DNA from: Allomuricauda ruestringensis DSM 13258 | GTDB taxonomy: Bacteria; Bacteroidota; Bacteroidia; Flavobacteriales; Flavobacteriaceae | Reading direction: 5' to 3' | Length of the DNA stretch: 64,000 nt | Assembly: GCF_000224085.1 (NCBI RefSeq) | Contig: NC_015945.1 | Location: forward strand, 186,001-250,000 | Program-made: the position numbers and the translations under genes | Notes under the pieces: generated by a model | Told to the model about the DNA's origin: nothing | The model's database searches: none | The model's input: only the letters and a program-made list of their open reading frames with translations | Shown: positions 26,067 to 34,283 of the stretch, one piece after another | Numbering within the stretch: position 1 is the stretch's first letter | Layout of the letters: each line of letters starts with the position of its first letter

Positions 26067-26455
26067 AAACAAAGCGCGTTATCAGATCCATTACGTTAAC
26101 CGGATTGATCTTGTTCACAACCATTACGCTATTCCTCAGTGCTTCCATCCTATTGGATATTTTTGGAATACGCGAACAACAAGGCTACTATGTTCCTTTG
26201 GTCATTTGGAGCAACTTCCTGAGTGGTTGCCTCTATACCCTATCCCTTATCGGATTGTTTTCCCATAAAAGATGGTCCATTATTCCAATGATGTTGGCAT
26301 TATTTATCCTAGTAGGCGCATTTTTTGGTCTATTCAGCCATATTTTGAATGGGGGGCAGTTTGAGGACAAAACCATTATTGCCCTGTTCCTAAGAATAGT
26401 ACTTACGCTGTTCTTTGCCTTGGGCACTTATGTTTCAACAAAAACCCAGTTATGA
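26063..26455 (+). CDS. four-TM membrane protein, unknown function
   Basis: 130 residues from the ATG at 26063, which overlaps the LOG stop (ATGA). Four hydrophobic segments: ~9-32, 48-66, 73-92, 105-125. The segment IREQQGYYVPLVIWSNFLSG lines up in position and character with IQEVAHTTLKGLLVYNVVLG of the 20514-21383 product, suggesting they are distant paralogues. No catalytic motif. It overlaps the DUF2141 gene by 4 bp. Confidence 0.7.
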   Translation: MKTKRVIRSITLTGLILFTTITLFLSASILLDIFGIREQQGYYVPLVIWSNFLSGCLYTLSLIGLFSHKRWSIIPMMLALFILVGAFFGLFSHILNGGQFEDKTIIALFLRIVLTLFFALGTYVSTKTQL

Positions 26456-26904
26456 AAAACATACTCACTATCAGCTTTATATTGTTTGTACTGTCCACAT
26501 TCATCTCTTTTGATCGAACACCTTCCCCTATAAACCCTTCACTGACCGTAAAGGTGGAAGGGTTACGAAATTCCAAGGGTCTGGTTCAATACGCACTGTA
26601 CGATCATGAAGGTTCACTTCCCGATCAAAAGTTCAAAAAATATCATCAAATAAGGACGTCTGCCATATCCGACGGAAAGTCTTCAACAACCTTTTCCGAC
26701 CTTCCACTGGGCACCTATGCCATCAGTGTGCTTCATGATGAAAACAAGGACGGCAAAATTGAAATGGGATTGCTATTGCCCAAGGAAGGAATTGGTTTTT
26801 CCAATTTTAAAACGATTGGCCTGTCCAATCGTCCCAACTTCGACAGGGCTAGTTTTGTACTGGTCAAGGACAGTGTCATCGTAGTGAACATGATCTATAA
26901 ATAG
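26452..26904 (+). CDS. DUF2141-family exported protein
   Basis: 150 residues with a signal peptide (MKNILTISFILFVLSTFISF). The DUF2141 pattern is clear: LTVKVEGLRNSKGLVQYALYD, then FSDLPLGTYAISVLHDENKDGKI and GLLLPKEGIGFSN. The DENKDGK turn looks like a calcium-binding loop. DUF2141 proteins are common, small and periplasmic or surface-located in Bacteroidota, with unknown function. No gap before the next gene. Confidence 0.88.
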   Translation: MKNILTISFILFVLSTFISFDRTPSPINPSLTVKVEGLRNSKGLVQYALYDHEGSLPDQKFKKYHQIRTSAISDGKSSTTFSDLPLGTYAISVLHDENKDGKIEMGLLLPKEGIGFSNFKTIGLSNRPNFDRASFVLVKDSVIVVNMIYK

Positions 26905-27798
26905 ATGCGGCTTTCCAATTCAATATCGGTCTTGTTTTGTTGTTGTTTCCTAGCCATATATGGACAGGACAAGGATTGGCCCGATATGGATCTGAGCAAA
27001 GTCGCCTTGGTTAACCAAAGGGAAAGTTATATTACATTTCCGATGGACATTGGGAATCTGGAACCCTTGATGTTCGAGGCCAATATCAGCCCCAGTTTTA
27101 TCATACGGGAACGTATGGACTCAAAATTGATGGGCGTATTGACACCTCAGATTATCATTCGGATGTACAATGACGTTTCCTATCCGGTAAAAACTCCTAG
27201 CTATACCCCTCAAATCGCCGCATACTATTTGGTGACCGATGGTAATACCGGCACTCGAATGGCCCTATTTGGAAAGTTGGCCCATCACTCGAATGGTCAA
27301 AATGGGGGCTTTTACAACACGGATGGCAATATCAACTTGGAGTCGGGAAACTTTGCCACCAATTATTTTGAACTGGGGCTGATCAATACGTCCTATGATA
27401 AGGCTATGAATGCGACAAAATTCTTCAAGACATCCTTGGAAATCCATCCGAAAAGCTGGATGCTTGAGGAGCTTCAAGGACAATATAGCGGTTTGCGCTG
27501 GCACAACGCCTTTTATGCGTACAAGCTACCGGTAAGAATGGGACCGCGCGGTTCCATCAAGGCGGACTTCTCCCTAAAATTGCAAGCCACTTGGTTCGCG
27601 GACAACTTCAACGACTGGGATCCATTCACTATCAAAAGATTGCATACTCGATTGACCCTATACTACCATCCCAATTTTTTGGAGGACATTGGATTTTTTG
27701 TGGAATACTACCACGGTACGGATTATTACAACATCTATTTCCAACACCGTCTCGATGTCGTCCGTTTTGGCATCATGACCGAGGTACTACGATTTTAA
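26905..27798 (+). CDS. phospholipase A1 (OMPLA)-like outer-membrane protein
   Basis: 297 residues with a signal peptide (LFCCCFLAIYGQD). The body is strand-rich. The segment GKLAHHSNGQNGG carries the H-x-S-N-G core of the outer-membrane phospholipase A active site, and ATNYFELGL downstream fits the W-N-R-x-Y region that holds the catalytic Asn. The final strands (FVEYYHGTDYYNIYFQHRLD) resemble the OMPLA C-terminal strands. If active, it would hydrolyse phospholipids in the outer leaflet when asymmetry is lost. The call rests on motif spacing only. It abuts DUF2141 with 0 bp. Confidence 0.65.
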   Translation: MRLSNSISVLFCCCFLAIYGQDKDWPDMDLSKVALVNQRESYITFPMDIGNLEPLMFEANISPSFIIRERMDSKLMGVLTPQIIIRMYNDVSYPVKTPSYTPQIAAYYLVTDGNTGTRMALFGKLAHHSNGQNGGFYNTDGNINLESGNFATNYFELGLINTSYDKAMNATKFFKTSLEIHPKSWMLEELQGQYSGLRWHNAFYAYKLPVRMGPRGSIKADFSLKLQATWFADNFNDWDPFTIKRLHTRLTLYYHPNFLEDIGFFVEYYHGTDYYNIYFQHRLDVVRFGIMTEVLRF

Positions 27799-27808
27799 AG
27801 AAAAAAGT

Positions 27809-28651
27809 ATGGAGCGACAAACATTTAAAGTAAGGAAATATTCCGGGGAACTGGAGCGCTTTTCAATCGCTAAATTGGAACAATCCCTTCAAAAATGTGG
27901 GGCCACATCGGAAGAAATTGTTGCTGTTGTCGCTCATCTTGAGCCTTGGATCTATGATGGGATTTCGACCGATGAGATCCACAGAAGGGTATTTTCCTTT
28001 TTAAAAAAAACAAATCGTGTCCGAGCGTCCAAATACAGCTTGAAGCGGGCCATTTTTGACCTTGGGCCAACAGGCTATCCGTTTGAACGTATGGTCGGTG
28101 CCCTTTTAAGACACAAAGGATATAAGACCACGGTAAGTGTTGTCCTAAAGGGTGCATGCGTAGAACACGAAATAGACGTGTTGGCGGAAAAACAGGGCAA
28201 TGTCTATGCCATTGAATGTAAGTTCCATTCCGACAGCAAACGCTCCAGTAATGTCAAGGTTCCTCTGTACATCAATTCAAGGTTCTTGGATATACAAAAA
28301 AAATGGAACTCCGATCCAGCCAAAAACACCCATTTAAAGCAAGGTTGGCTGGTCACCAATACCCGTTTCACCACAGATGCCATCAATTATGGAAATTGCA
28401 TCGGGTTGACCCTATTGAGTTGGGATCATCCCAAGAACAATGGGATTCCTAGACATGTGGACCAATTTGGACTCTATCCCATCACCACACTGACCACCTT
28501 GTCCAAACAAGAAAAACGTCAACTTCTTGATAGGGGTGTCATCCTAACCATGGAAATCGAACAACAACCAGGAATTTTAAAAGAGCTACACCTTTCTTCC
28601 GGAAAAACCATAGAGGTGTTGTCCGAGGTCCATCAATTGTGCCATTTGTGA
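27809..28651 (+). CDS. ATP-cone domain fused to an Mrr-like PD-(D/E)XK domain
   Basis: 280 residues. Residues ~5-85 form an ATP-cone (FKVRKYSGELERFSIAKLEQSL, DGISTDEIHRRVFSFLKK), a nucleotide-sensing module best known from ribonucleotide reductase. Residues ~88-200 form a restriction-endonuclease-like fold: GYPFERMVGALLRHKGYKT, then HEIDVLAEKQGNVYAIECKF with the D-x(n)-E-x-K metal site intact. The C-terminus has a further small domain. This pairing is found in Bacteroidota as a stand-alone protein of unknown role; nucleotide-gated nuclease activity is a reasonable hypothesis. Confidence 0.82.
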   Translation: MERQTFKVRKYSGELERFSIAKLEQSLQKCGATSEEIVAVVAHLEPWIYDGISTDEIHRRVFSFLKKTNRVRASKYSLKRAIFDLGPTGYPFERMVGALLRHKGYKTTVSVVLKGACVEHEIDVLAEKQGNVYAIECKFHSDSKRSSNVKVPLYINSRFLDIQKKWNSDPAKNTHLKQGWLVTNTRFTTDAINYGNCIGLTLLSWDHPKNNGIPRHVDQFGLYPITTLTTLSKQEKRQLLDRGVILTMEIEQQPGILKELHLSSGKTIEVLSEVHQLCHL

Positions 28652-28658
28652 ACCAACA

Positions 28659-29261
28659 ATGAACATTATGAAAAACACCGAATCAACATCCGAGAAAGCC
28701 ACGGTAAGGGATCAACGGATGGAAAAACTGAAAAAATATGACTCCCGTGGGGTACAGACCCTTTTCCGCACATTGTCCCGCAACCATTACAATCTTTTAA
28801 AGATGGTGGACAATAAAGCCAGGATCATGCTTACGGTCAATTCCATCATTTCCTCCCTGTTGTTGGGTGCCTTGTTCATAGTACCGACATACGAAGAATT
28901 CACCATATCCGTAGGCACAAGAATTTTGGTCATCTGTAGTTTGCTATCCATGATATTTGCCATCTTGAGCATGCTGCCCCATCGCTATATCGGTAAAGAA
29001 TTTGAGCAGAGCAACTACAAGGGAACGCTCTATGCGGAAAACTTTGCTCACCAATCCCTTGACGAATTCAAACATGAGTTGAACCGAATAATGGATAGTG
29101 GACAAACTATTTACGACGAAATGGTGGTTGACCTCTATTTCTTGGGAAAGACCATAGCAAAAAAACAACGGTTACTCCTCATTTCTTCAGCAATTCTATT
29201 GATAGGGATTATAGCAACGATAGCCTATTCTTTGGCAACCGGAACCGTTGTCTTTACTTGA
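28659..29261 (+). CDS. PycTM-like (DUF5706) membrane protein
   Basis: 200 residues; ATGs at 28659 and 28668. An N-terminal helix with NHYNLLKMVDNKARIMLTVNS precedes two close membrane helices (~60-100). A soluble stretch and a C-terminal third helix (RLLLISSAILLIGIIATIAYS) follow. This is the pattern of DUF5706, the membrane effector (PycTM) of Pycsar anti-phage signalling, in which a cyclic pyrimidine nucleotide triggers membrane disruption. No nucleotidyl cyclase gene is next to it, so it is an orphan or has a different role. It is 7 bp after the ATP-cone/Mrr gene. Confidence 0.75.
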   Translation: MNIMKNTESTSEKATVRDQRMEKLKKYDSRGVQTLFRTLSRNHYNLLKMVDNKARIMLTVNSIISSLLLGALFIVPTYEEFTISVGTRILVICSLLSMIFAILSMLPHRYIGKEFEQSNYKGTLYAENFAHQSLDEFKHELNRIMDSGQTIYDEMVVDLYFLGKTIAKKQRLLLISSAILLIGIIATIAYSLATGTVVFT

Positions 29262-29335
29262 TCAAAAGTATCCTCCAGAATTGGTCAACCCGAATGTAAT
29301 ACTCCATTGGATAACTTTCAGTGATATCCTACCCC

Positions 29336-31189
29336 CTATGCATTTTTCTTAATGTAGGAGGTACATGCTTCAAAATCATCGAATATTTGGTCCTCAGGAA
29401 TTAAGGAAGGAATCAATTTAACCCGCTCCATCATATACTTGGGCTGTTCCAAAACATGTACAAAAAGTAAAGTAACGCCCGCATTTTTCAGGTCCATCAA
29501 TACATCTTCAAGGGTATATAGTCCAGATTGATCTAAATACTGCATACGATCCATTCGGATGACCACCGTGGAGGCCGTTTTCGGGATTTGCTTGGCCAAT
29601 TGTTGAAACTCGCTTGTAAACCCAAAAAACAAAGGGCCTTTCAAATGTTTAATGAATACTTCCTTTTTAAGGTCTTCCGGAAAATTGACCTCATCCGCCC
29701 AACCCTTTTCCTCTTTCAAGGTTTTGACATCAGATCGTTTAGCCGTTAAGTCTCCCATTTTTTTCATAAACATCAAGGAAGCGATCACTAACCCGATACC
29801 TACGGCATAGACCAGGTTCCAAATAGAGGACAACACCATGACTACAAACATTATCAACACTTCAGAACTTAACTTGAAAGGTCCGAACTTGACATCCCTG
29901 GGCAAATAAGGTACGGCTCTCAGTCCTTTGTAATCTATTACCCCGATACCTACGGTCACCAAGATCCCGGCTAGTACCGCTGCTGGTATTTTGGATGCTA
30001 TCGGTCCCAAGGCCAACAATATGATGAGCAAAAGAATCCCTGCAATCATCCCCGACAACCTCGTTTTCCCGCCTGCATTGATATTGACCACAGTACGAAT
30101 GGTCGCTCCGGCACCAGGTATTCCCCCAAAAATTGCGGCAATGCTATTTCCAATGCCCTGCCCCATCAATTCTTTGTTCGGTTTGTGTTGGGTCTTGGTC
30201 ATATTATCGGCAACCACGGATGTCAATAAAGAATCAATGGCACCCAATAATGCCAAGGTCAAGGCCGTAAAAATATAAGGGGTAATGGACGCTAGCTCAA
30301 ATTCGCTGAAAATATCAAAATGTGGTACGGGAAAACCGCCTGGTATTTGTTGTATCGGTCTATAATCAAGTTCAAACCCATAGGCCACACCTGATACGAC
30401 CAGTAGTGCCACCAACGCACTGGGAATGGCCGTGGTAATTCTTTTAAAACCATAGATAATCACAATAGTGGCCAGGGCCAGGGCAAGTTCCAACCAATCT
30501 ATCCGTTGCAATGCCCTTGGTAATACCTTAATAGTACCGATGACCCCGGAAGCATCTTTATTGGCCAAGGTTTGGGCTTCTTTCAGGATATTTTCCTCAG
30601 AGACCTCCCCCGCCCTAACCAGGGTTTCTTGAAAATCTTCGAGAACCAGTATTCCTTCGTTCGATTCCTCATTGAGAATATTCTTGAGAATAACCTCTTC
30701 CGCCCGAGGTCTAAATTGATCCACAAATGCTGCATCCTCTTTTGGGTAATAGCCTATGGAAGGTAACATTTGGGTGACAAGAATAATTATCCCAATGGCC
30801 GTCATAAAGCCTGAAATTACAGGGTACGGAATATAGCGAATGTATTTTCCAAGCCCGGCAAGTCCCAATATGATCTGCAGTAGCCCCGCCAATAGAAACA
30901 CCAATAAAATGGCCGGCAATGCTTTCTCGAGATCACCATCGTTCATGGCCACAATGCCTGCAACGACGACCATACTAACGGCGGTCATAGGCGCCGTAGG
31001 TCCGGATATCTGGGTATTGGTGCCGCCAAACAAGGCTGCGAAAAAACTGATGAATATGGCACCGTACAACCCGGCACTGGGACCCATACCCGAACTGACA
31101 CCAAAGGCCAGTGCCAAGGGAAGGGCCACAATGCCCGCGGTAATACCACCAAATAAATCTCCTTTAAAGTTGGAAAAAAAATGTTTCAT
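29336..31189 (-). CDS. SulP-family anion transporter with STAS domain
   Basis: 617 residues. N-terminal GDLFGGITAGIVALPLALAFG is the SLC26/SulP signature, followed by about 12 membrane segments and a cytoplasmic STAS domain (~residues 510-610: KGPLFFGFTSEFQQLAKQI, VVIRMDRMQYLDQSGLYTLED). An insertion of about 100 residues (~145-245) with charged content sits between membrane segments. Substrates in this family include sulfate, bicarbonate and other anions; none can be assigned here. It is convergent with the PycTM-like gene. Confidence 0.92.
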   Translation of the reverse strand: MKHFFSNFKGDLFGGITAGIVALPLALAFGVSSGMGPSAGLYGAIFISFFAALFGGTNTQISGPTAPMTAVSMVVVAGIVAMNDGDLEKALPAILLVFLLAGLLQIILGLAGLGKYIRYIPYPVISGFMTAIGIIILVTQMLPSIGYYPKEDAAFVDQFRPRAEEVILKNILNEESNEGILVLEDFQETLVRAGEVSEENILKEAQTLANKDASGVIGTIKVLPRALQRIDWLELALALATIVIIYGFKRITTAIPSALVALLVVSGVAYGFELDYRPIQQIPGGFPVPHFDIFSEFELASITPYIFTALTLALLGAIDSLLTSVVADNMTKTQHKPNKELMGQGIGNSIAAIFGGIPGAGATIRTVVNINAGGKTRLSGMIAGILLLIILLALGPIASKIPAAVLAGILVTVGIGVIDYKGLRAVPYLPRDVKFGPFKLSSEVLIMFVVMVLSSIWNLVYAVGIGLVIASLMFMKKMGDLTAKRSDVKTLKEEKGWADEVNFPEDLKKEVFIKHLKGPLFFGFTSEFQQLAKQIPKTASTVVIRMDRMQYLDQSGLYTLEDVLMDLKNAGVTLLFVHVLEQPKYMMERVKLIPSLIPEDQIFDDFEACTSYIKKNA

Positions 31190-31436
31190 AAATGTTTTGA
31201 TTGTTTATCTAATGAACCAATAGTGCAGATATTTTCGGAACAGAATCGCTTACACATCTAAAATCTTCCTTTTGGAAAATCAGTCTTTATTTCTTGGAGC
31301 CACTCATTATTATTTATGTGACATCTCGAGCGTACCGATTGCCCATTATCAATAATTGACGACCATGGCTCTACAATTAATGCTTGAAGCCTATCATTCT
31401 ATGTTTTGAAATTTGTTCAATCCGCTGATCAGTTCA

Positions 31437-31838
31437 CTATTGAGGTTTTCTGTTGAAGCGTTCCAAAATCTTGGAGAGCAACAACAATTTAATTTGTGAA
31501 TAGCTTTTTATATGGGCCATATAACCATCTCGATTTTTCTCATGGGTATTGAGGTAATAGGCATCACATTCCATAGTATCGCATTCGATGGCGTTCACCA
31601 TGGTCTGTTCGTAGCGGTACAATGTTCCCAATCGAAGTTGATTCTCCCTTTGGATCACCAAAAGCCTTTGGTGCATGGACGGATTCCCCAACAAACGTTT
31701 TTCCAATTGGATCAAGTACTGCAGTTCTTCATTGATCCCTTCCATGGTCTCGGTCCAATTGGTTATTTCCAGTTTGTCCTTTTTACTGATAATCTGGCTT
31801 ATGGATTCATGAAAGTAGGGTCTGTTCACTGATTTCAT
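31437..31838 (-). CDS. hypothetical helical protein
   Basis: 133 residues, mostly charged and helical (DKLEITNWTETMEGINEELQYLIQLEKRL), with no signal peptide, membrane segment or recognised domain. Its start overlaps the end of the GreA/Rnk-like gene by 4 bp (ATGA), so it is co-translated with it. Function unknown. Confidence 0.65.
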   Translation of the reverse strand: MKSVNRPYFHESISQIISKKDKLEITNWTETMEGINEELQYLIQLEKRLLGNPSMHQRLLVIQRENQLRLGTLYRYEQTMVNAIECDTMECDAYYLNTHEKNRDGYMAHIKSYSQIKLLLLSKILERFNRKPQ

Positions 31839-32254
31839 AATACCATGTTTATGTTGATGGACTCATTTTCTTGTTCAACATTCTCAATGGTCAGTTTCTG
31901 CTTACCCGATGGAAATTCCCAAACAATGGAATCCCCTTTGGCGTAGCCCATTACGGCAGCCCCCATAGGGGTCAATATGGATATACAATTGTTCTTGACA
32001 TCGCTTTTGCTAGGTAATACCAACTTGAATTTTTTATGCCATCCATTTTCAGAAACAATGGTGGCATTTGAATTGAACCGTATGACATCCTTGGGCATAT
32101 CATCCTCATCCAAAATCATTGCCGTCTCCATTTCTTCCATTAACTTCTTTATCGATTTCTTCCATGTATTGTCCTTATGGTATCCAGAAAGGTTCATCAA
32201 CTTTTTGAGAAGGACATATTCCTTTTTTTCAATTAACAAACTACCGTATTTCAT
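31835..32254 (-). CDS. GreA/GreB C-terminal-domain (Rnk-like) protein
   Basis: 139 residues. The N-terminal helical region (MKYGSLLIEKKEYVLLKKLMN, then a Met/Glu-rich helix) leads into the GreA/GreB FKBP-like domain: ISILTPMGAAVMGYAKGDSIVWEFPSG. That is the standard family core. Rnk-type proteins bind RNA polymerase like a Gre factor without the long coiled coil. A truncated paralogue of the N-terminal half lies at 33853-34065. It is followed by the helical hypothetical gene. Confidence 0.85.
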   Translation of the reverse strand: MKYGSLLIEKKEYVLLKKLMNLSGYHKDNTWKKSIKKLMEEMETAMILDEDDMPKDVIRFNSNATIVSENGWHKKFKLVLPSKSDVKNNCISILTPMGAAVMGYAKGDSIVWEFPSGKQKLTIENVEQENESININMVL

Positions 32255-32325
32255 AGTATCAATTATAAAGTATTATGGATTTCGCTGCTTTACTTCCAGC
32301 AATACCCTTACATTTTTTAAGTCCA

Positions 32326-33618
32326 TTATGGAAATATACCCCTTTGGACATAGGTATCTTCAAGTCGCTCTATTGCGATGACAAAGGCCGCTGTGCGCAT
32401 ATCCATTTTTTGTGTTTTTGTTTTCTGCACGACCTTGTTGAACGATTCCCGCATCTTTCTTTCCAGTTTCTCCAATACCTCGTCCAAATGCCATATTTCA
32501 CCATTGCGGTTTTGCAACCATTCAAAGTAACTGCCTATTACGCCACCTGAATTGCACAGGATATCCGGTATGATATCAATACCTCGTTTCAAAAGGATCT
32601 CCTCCGCCTTTACATCGGTCGGTCCATTGGCACCTTCCGCAATCAGGCTAGCCTTTATCATTGTAGCGTTGTTTACCGTGATCTGGTTGCCCAAAGCAGC
32701 GGGGATGCAGATGTCACAGTCCAAACCAAAGAACTCGGTATTGTCTATGGGACTTGCCCCCGCAAAGCCCGATATACTTCCCTTATTTGCCTTTGCATAA
32801 TCCAAGAGATCCTCTGGAGAAATGCCCGCTTCGTTGTAGATACTTCCATAGGCATCCTGAACAGCGGTAAGGATTGCCCCTTCTTTCTTTAGAAAATGGG
32901 CCGCCCAATATCCTACATTACCAAATCCTTGTACAATGAACCTTTTATTTTTTAAGGCAATGTTCTTGTGTTCCGCCCAAAACTTAATGGTCAAGAAAAC
33001 ACCATAACCCGTCGCCCGGTCCCTTCCTTCGGAACCACCGGCACCGATAGGTTTGCCCGTGACCACATGCAAATTCTTTGAGCGTTCATTGGGAGATTTG
33101 GTGGACATGTACGTATCCAAAATCCAGGCCATGGTCTGAGGATTGGTGTTTACATCGGGCGCAGGGATATCCAACTCCGGTCCAATATTGTCACCAAGGG
33201 CGTATGTAAACCTTCTGGTGATCCGTTGTAATTCATCTTGGGAATATTTGGTGGGATCCAATTGTATCCCGCCCTTGGCCCCACCATAGGGCAAACCGGC
33301 CAAGGAGGTTTTCCAGGTCATCCACATGGCCAGGGCCCTAGCGGCATCGATATCTACCGTAGGGTGGTAACGCAAGCCCCCCTTGTAGGGGCCCAATGCA
33401 TTATTGTGCTGTACACGGTAGCCCGTAAAAATCTCTATCGCTCCATTGTCCATTCGCACTGGAAAATGAACTATAAATTCACTATTGGTCACTTCAAGGA
33501 TCTTTCTAATGTTGGTATTCAGCTCAATAATATCCGCTGCATTGTTGAACTGGCGCATAACGTTGTTCAACATCCCTTGTTTTGGCTGCTTTTTTTTTGA
33601 TGTTAATGTTGTTGTCAT
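32326..33618 (-). CDS. gdhA: Glu/Leu/Phe/Val dehydrogenase (glutamate dehydrogenase)
   Basis: 430 residues. The family active site is intact: GPYKGGLRYHPTVD, then GLPYGGAKGGIQLDP with the catalytic Lys, and PAPDVNTNPQTMAWILD. The Rossmann motif FIVQGFGNVGYWAAHFL follows, and EGANGPTDVKAEEIL near the end. It interconverts glutamate with 2-oxoglutarate and ammonium. The length and GFGNVG motif fit the hexameric class; cofactor preference cannot be told safely. It sits near the NtrC/NtrB-like pair, which would suit nitrogen control, but I could not identify a sigma-54 site. Confidence 0.93.
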   Translation of the reverse strand: MTTTLTSKKKQPKQGMLNNVMRQFNNAADIIELNTNIRKILEVTNSEFIVHFPVRMDNGAIEIFTGYRVQHNNALGPYKGGLRYHPTVDIDAARALAMWMTWKTSLAGLPYGGAKGGIQLDPTKYSQDELQRITRRFTYALGDNIGPELDIPAPDVNTNPQTMAWILDTYMSTKSPNERSKNLHVVTGKPIGAGGSEGRDRATGYGVFLTIKFWAEHKNIALKNKRFIVQGFGNVGYWAAHFLKKEGAILTAVQDAYGSIYNEAGISPEDLLDYAKANKGSISGFAGASPIDNTEFFGLDCDICIPAALGNQITVNNATMIKASLIAEGANGPTDVKAEEILLKRGIDIIPDILCNSGGVIGSYFEWLQNRNGEIWHLDEVLEKLERKMRESFNKVVQKTKTQKMDMRTAAFVIAIERLEDTYVQRGIFP

Positions 33619-33660
33619 ATTAAAATATTTATAGGGTACCGTGTACCTGCTATTTGTTTG

Positions 33661-33819
33661 TTAATACATTTCATCCGAAATCACTATAATGGGCTCTTTA
33701 ATATCTTCCAGATAGTGATGGTATTCATTACATAGATTGATATGGGTTCTTTTTTTGCTCAAAGCGCAATACGATCTGTGAATGCAGGTTGAACATATGC
33801 TCCGTACAAATTCGTTCAT
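33661..33819 (-). CDS. 52-residue Cys-rich protein
   Basis: A short frame from ATG at 33819 to TAA at 33661. It has four Cys in the order C-x2-C-x5-C-x11-C (SICSTCIHRSYCALSKKRTH, then INLCNEYHHYLEDIKEP) plus several His, which could hold a zinc or iron ion. The C-terminal part reads EDIKEPIIVISDEMY. It occupies the gap between gdhA and the truncated Rnk-like gene on the same strand. The ordered Cys/His spacing argues for a real small protein; no family recognised. Confidence 0.5.
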   Translation of the reverse strand: MNEFVRSICSTCIHRSYCALSKKRTHINLCNEYHHYLEDIKEPIIVISDEMY

Positions 33820-33852
33820 GGAACTGTTTTTTTATGGTTTCTGTTTTTTTAA

Positions 33853-34065
33853 TCAATGAATGGGATACAACCTTGCAATTTCGCTTGACATATTCTTTTC
33901 GTCCGCAATAATGGCATCCTGTAAATTTTCCTCCAATAAGGCCGATACATTTCCATGGATATAATCTTTTAAACCCTGGTGCTGTTGCATATACTTTTTG
34001 ATAATCAAAAAGTCATGTCTTTCCACAACTAGGTTTCCATATCTCAAAGGATGCCCAACCATCAT
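33853..34065 (-). pseudogene. truncated Rnk-like paralogue (N-terminal half only)
   Basis: 70 residues from tandem ATGs at 34065/34062. The segment LRYGNLVVERHDFLIIKKYM aligns well with MKYGSLLIEKKEYVLLKKLM of the Rnk-like protein at 31835-32254. The Glu-rich helix that follows (ALLEENLQDAIIADEKNMSS, EIARLYPI) matches its MEEMETAMILDEDDMPKDVI region. The protein then stops where the GreA-C domain should begin. It is either a pseudogene or a small regulator that kept only the helical half. The frame is open further upstream to 34194 but without similarity. Confidence 0.6.
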
Positions 34066-34189
34066 CAATGATTTTATTTTGCAGTAATCTGAGAGAATTA
34101 TACATCTGCCCAGTCGACTCAAAACTATTTGGTACACTAAATGGCAAATGGCATGCCCTAGAAGACAAAAAGAAATAAATTTGATGTAT

Positions 34190-34208
34190 ATCACTGATTA
34201 ACAGTGAT
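34190..34208. promoter_or_regulatory. palindrome downstream of the NtrC-like gene
   Basis: ATCACTG-ATTAA-CAGTGAT, a perfect inverted repeat with 7-bp arms, about 75 bp past the stop of the response-regulator gene and upstream of the truncated Rnk-like gene. It may be an operator or a terminator; there is no clear T-run on either side. Confidence 0.4.
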
Positions 34209-34283
34209 TAACGTAATTCAACAAAAAAGATTAAAAAATGAATATCGGGAGATTTCTACCCAGTTGGTCAGAAGTTGACCGAA

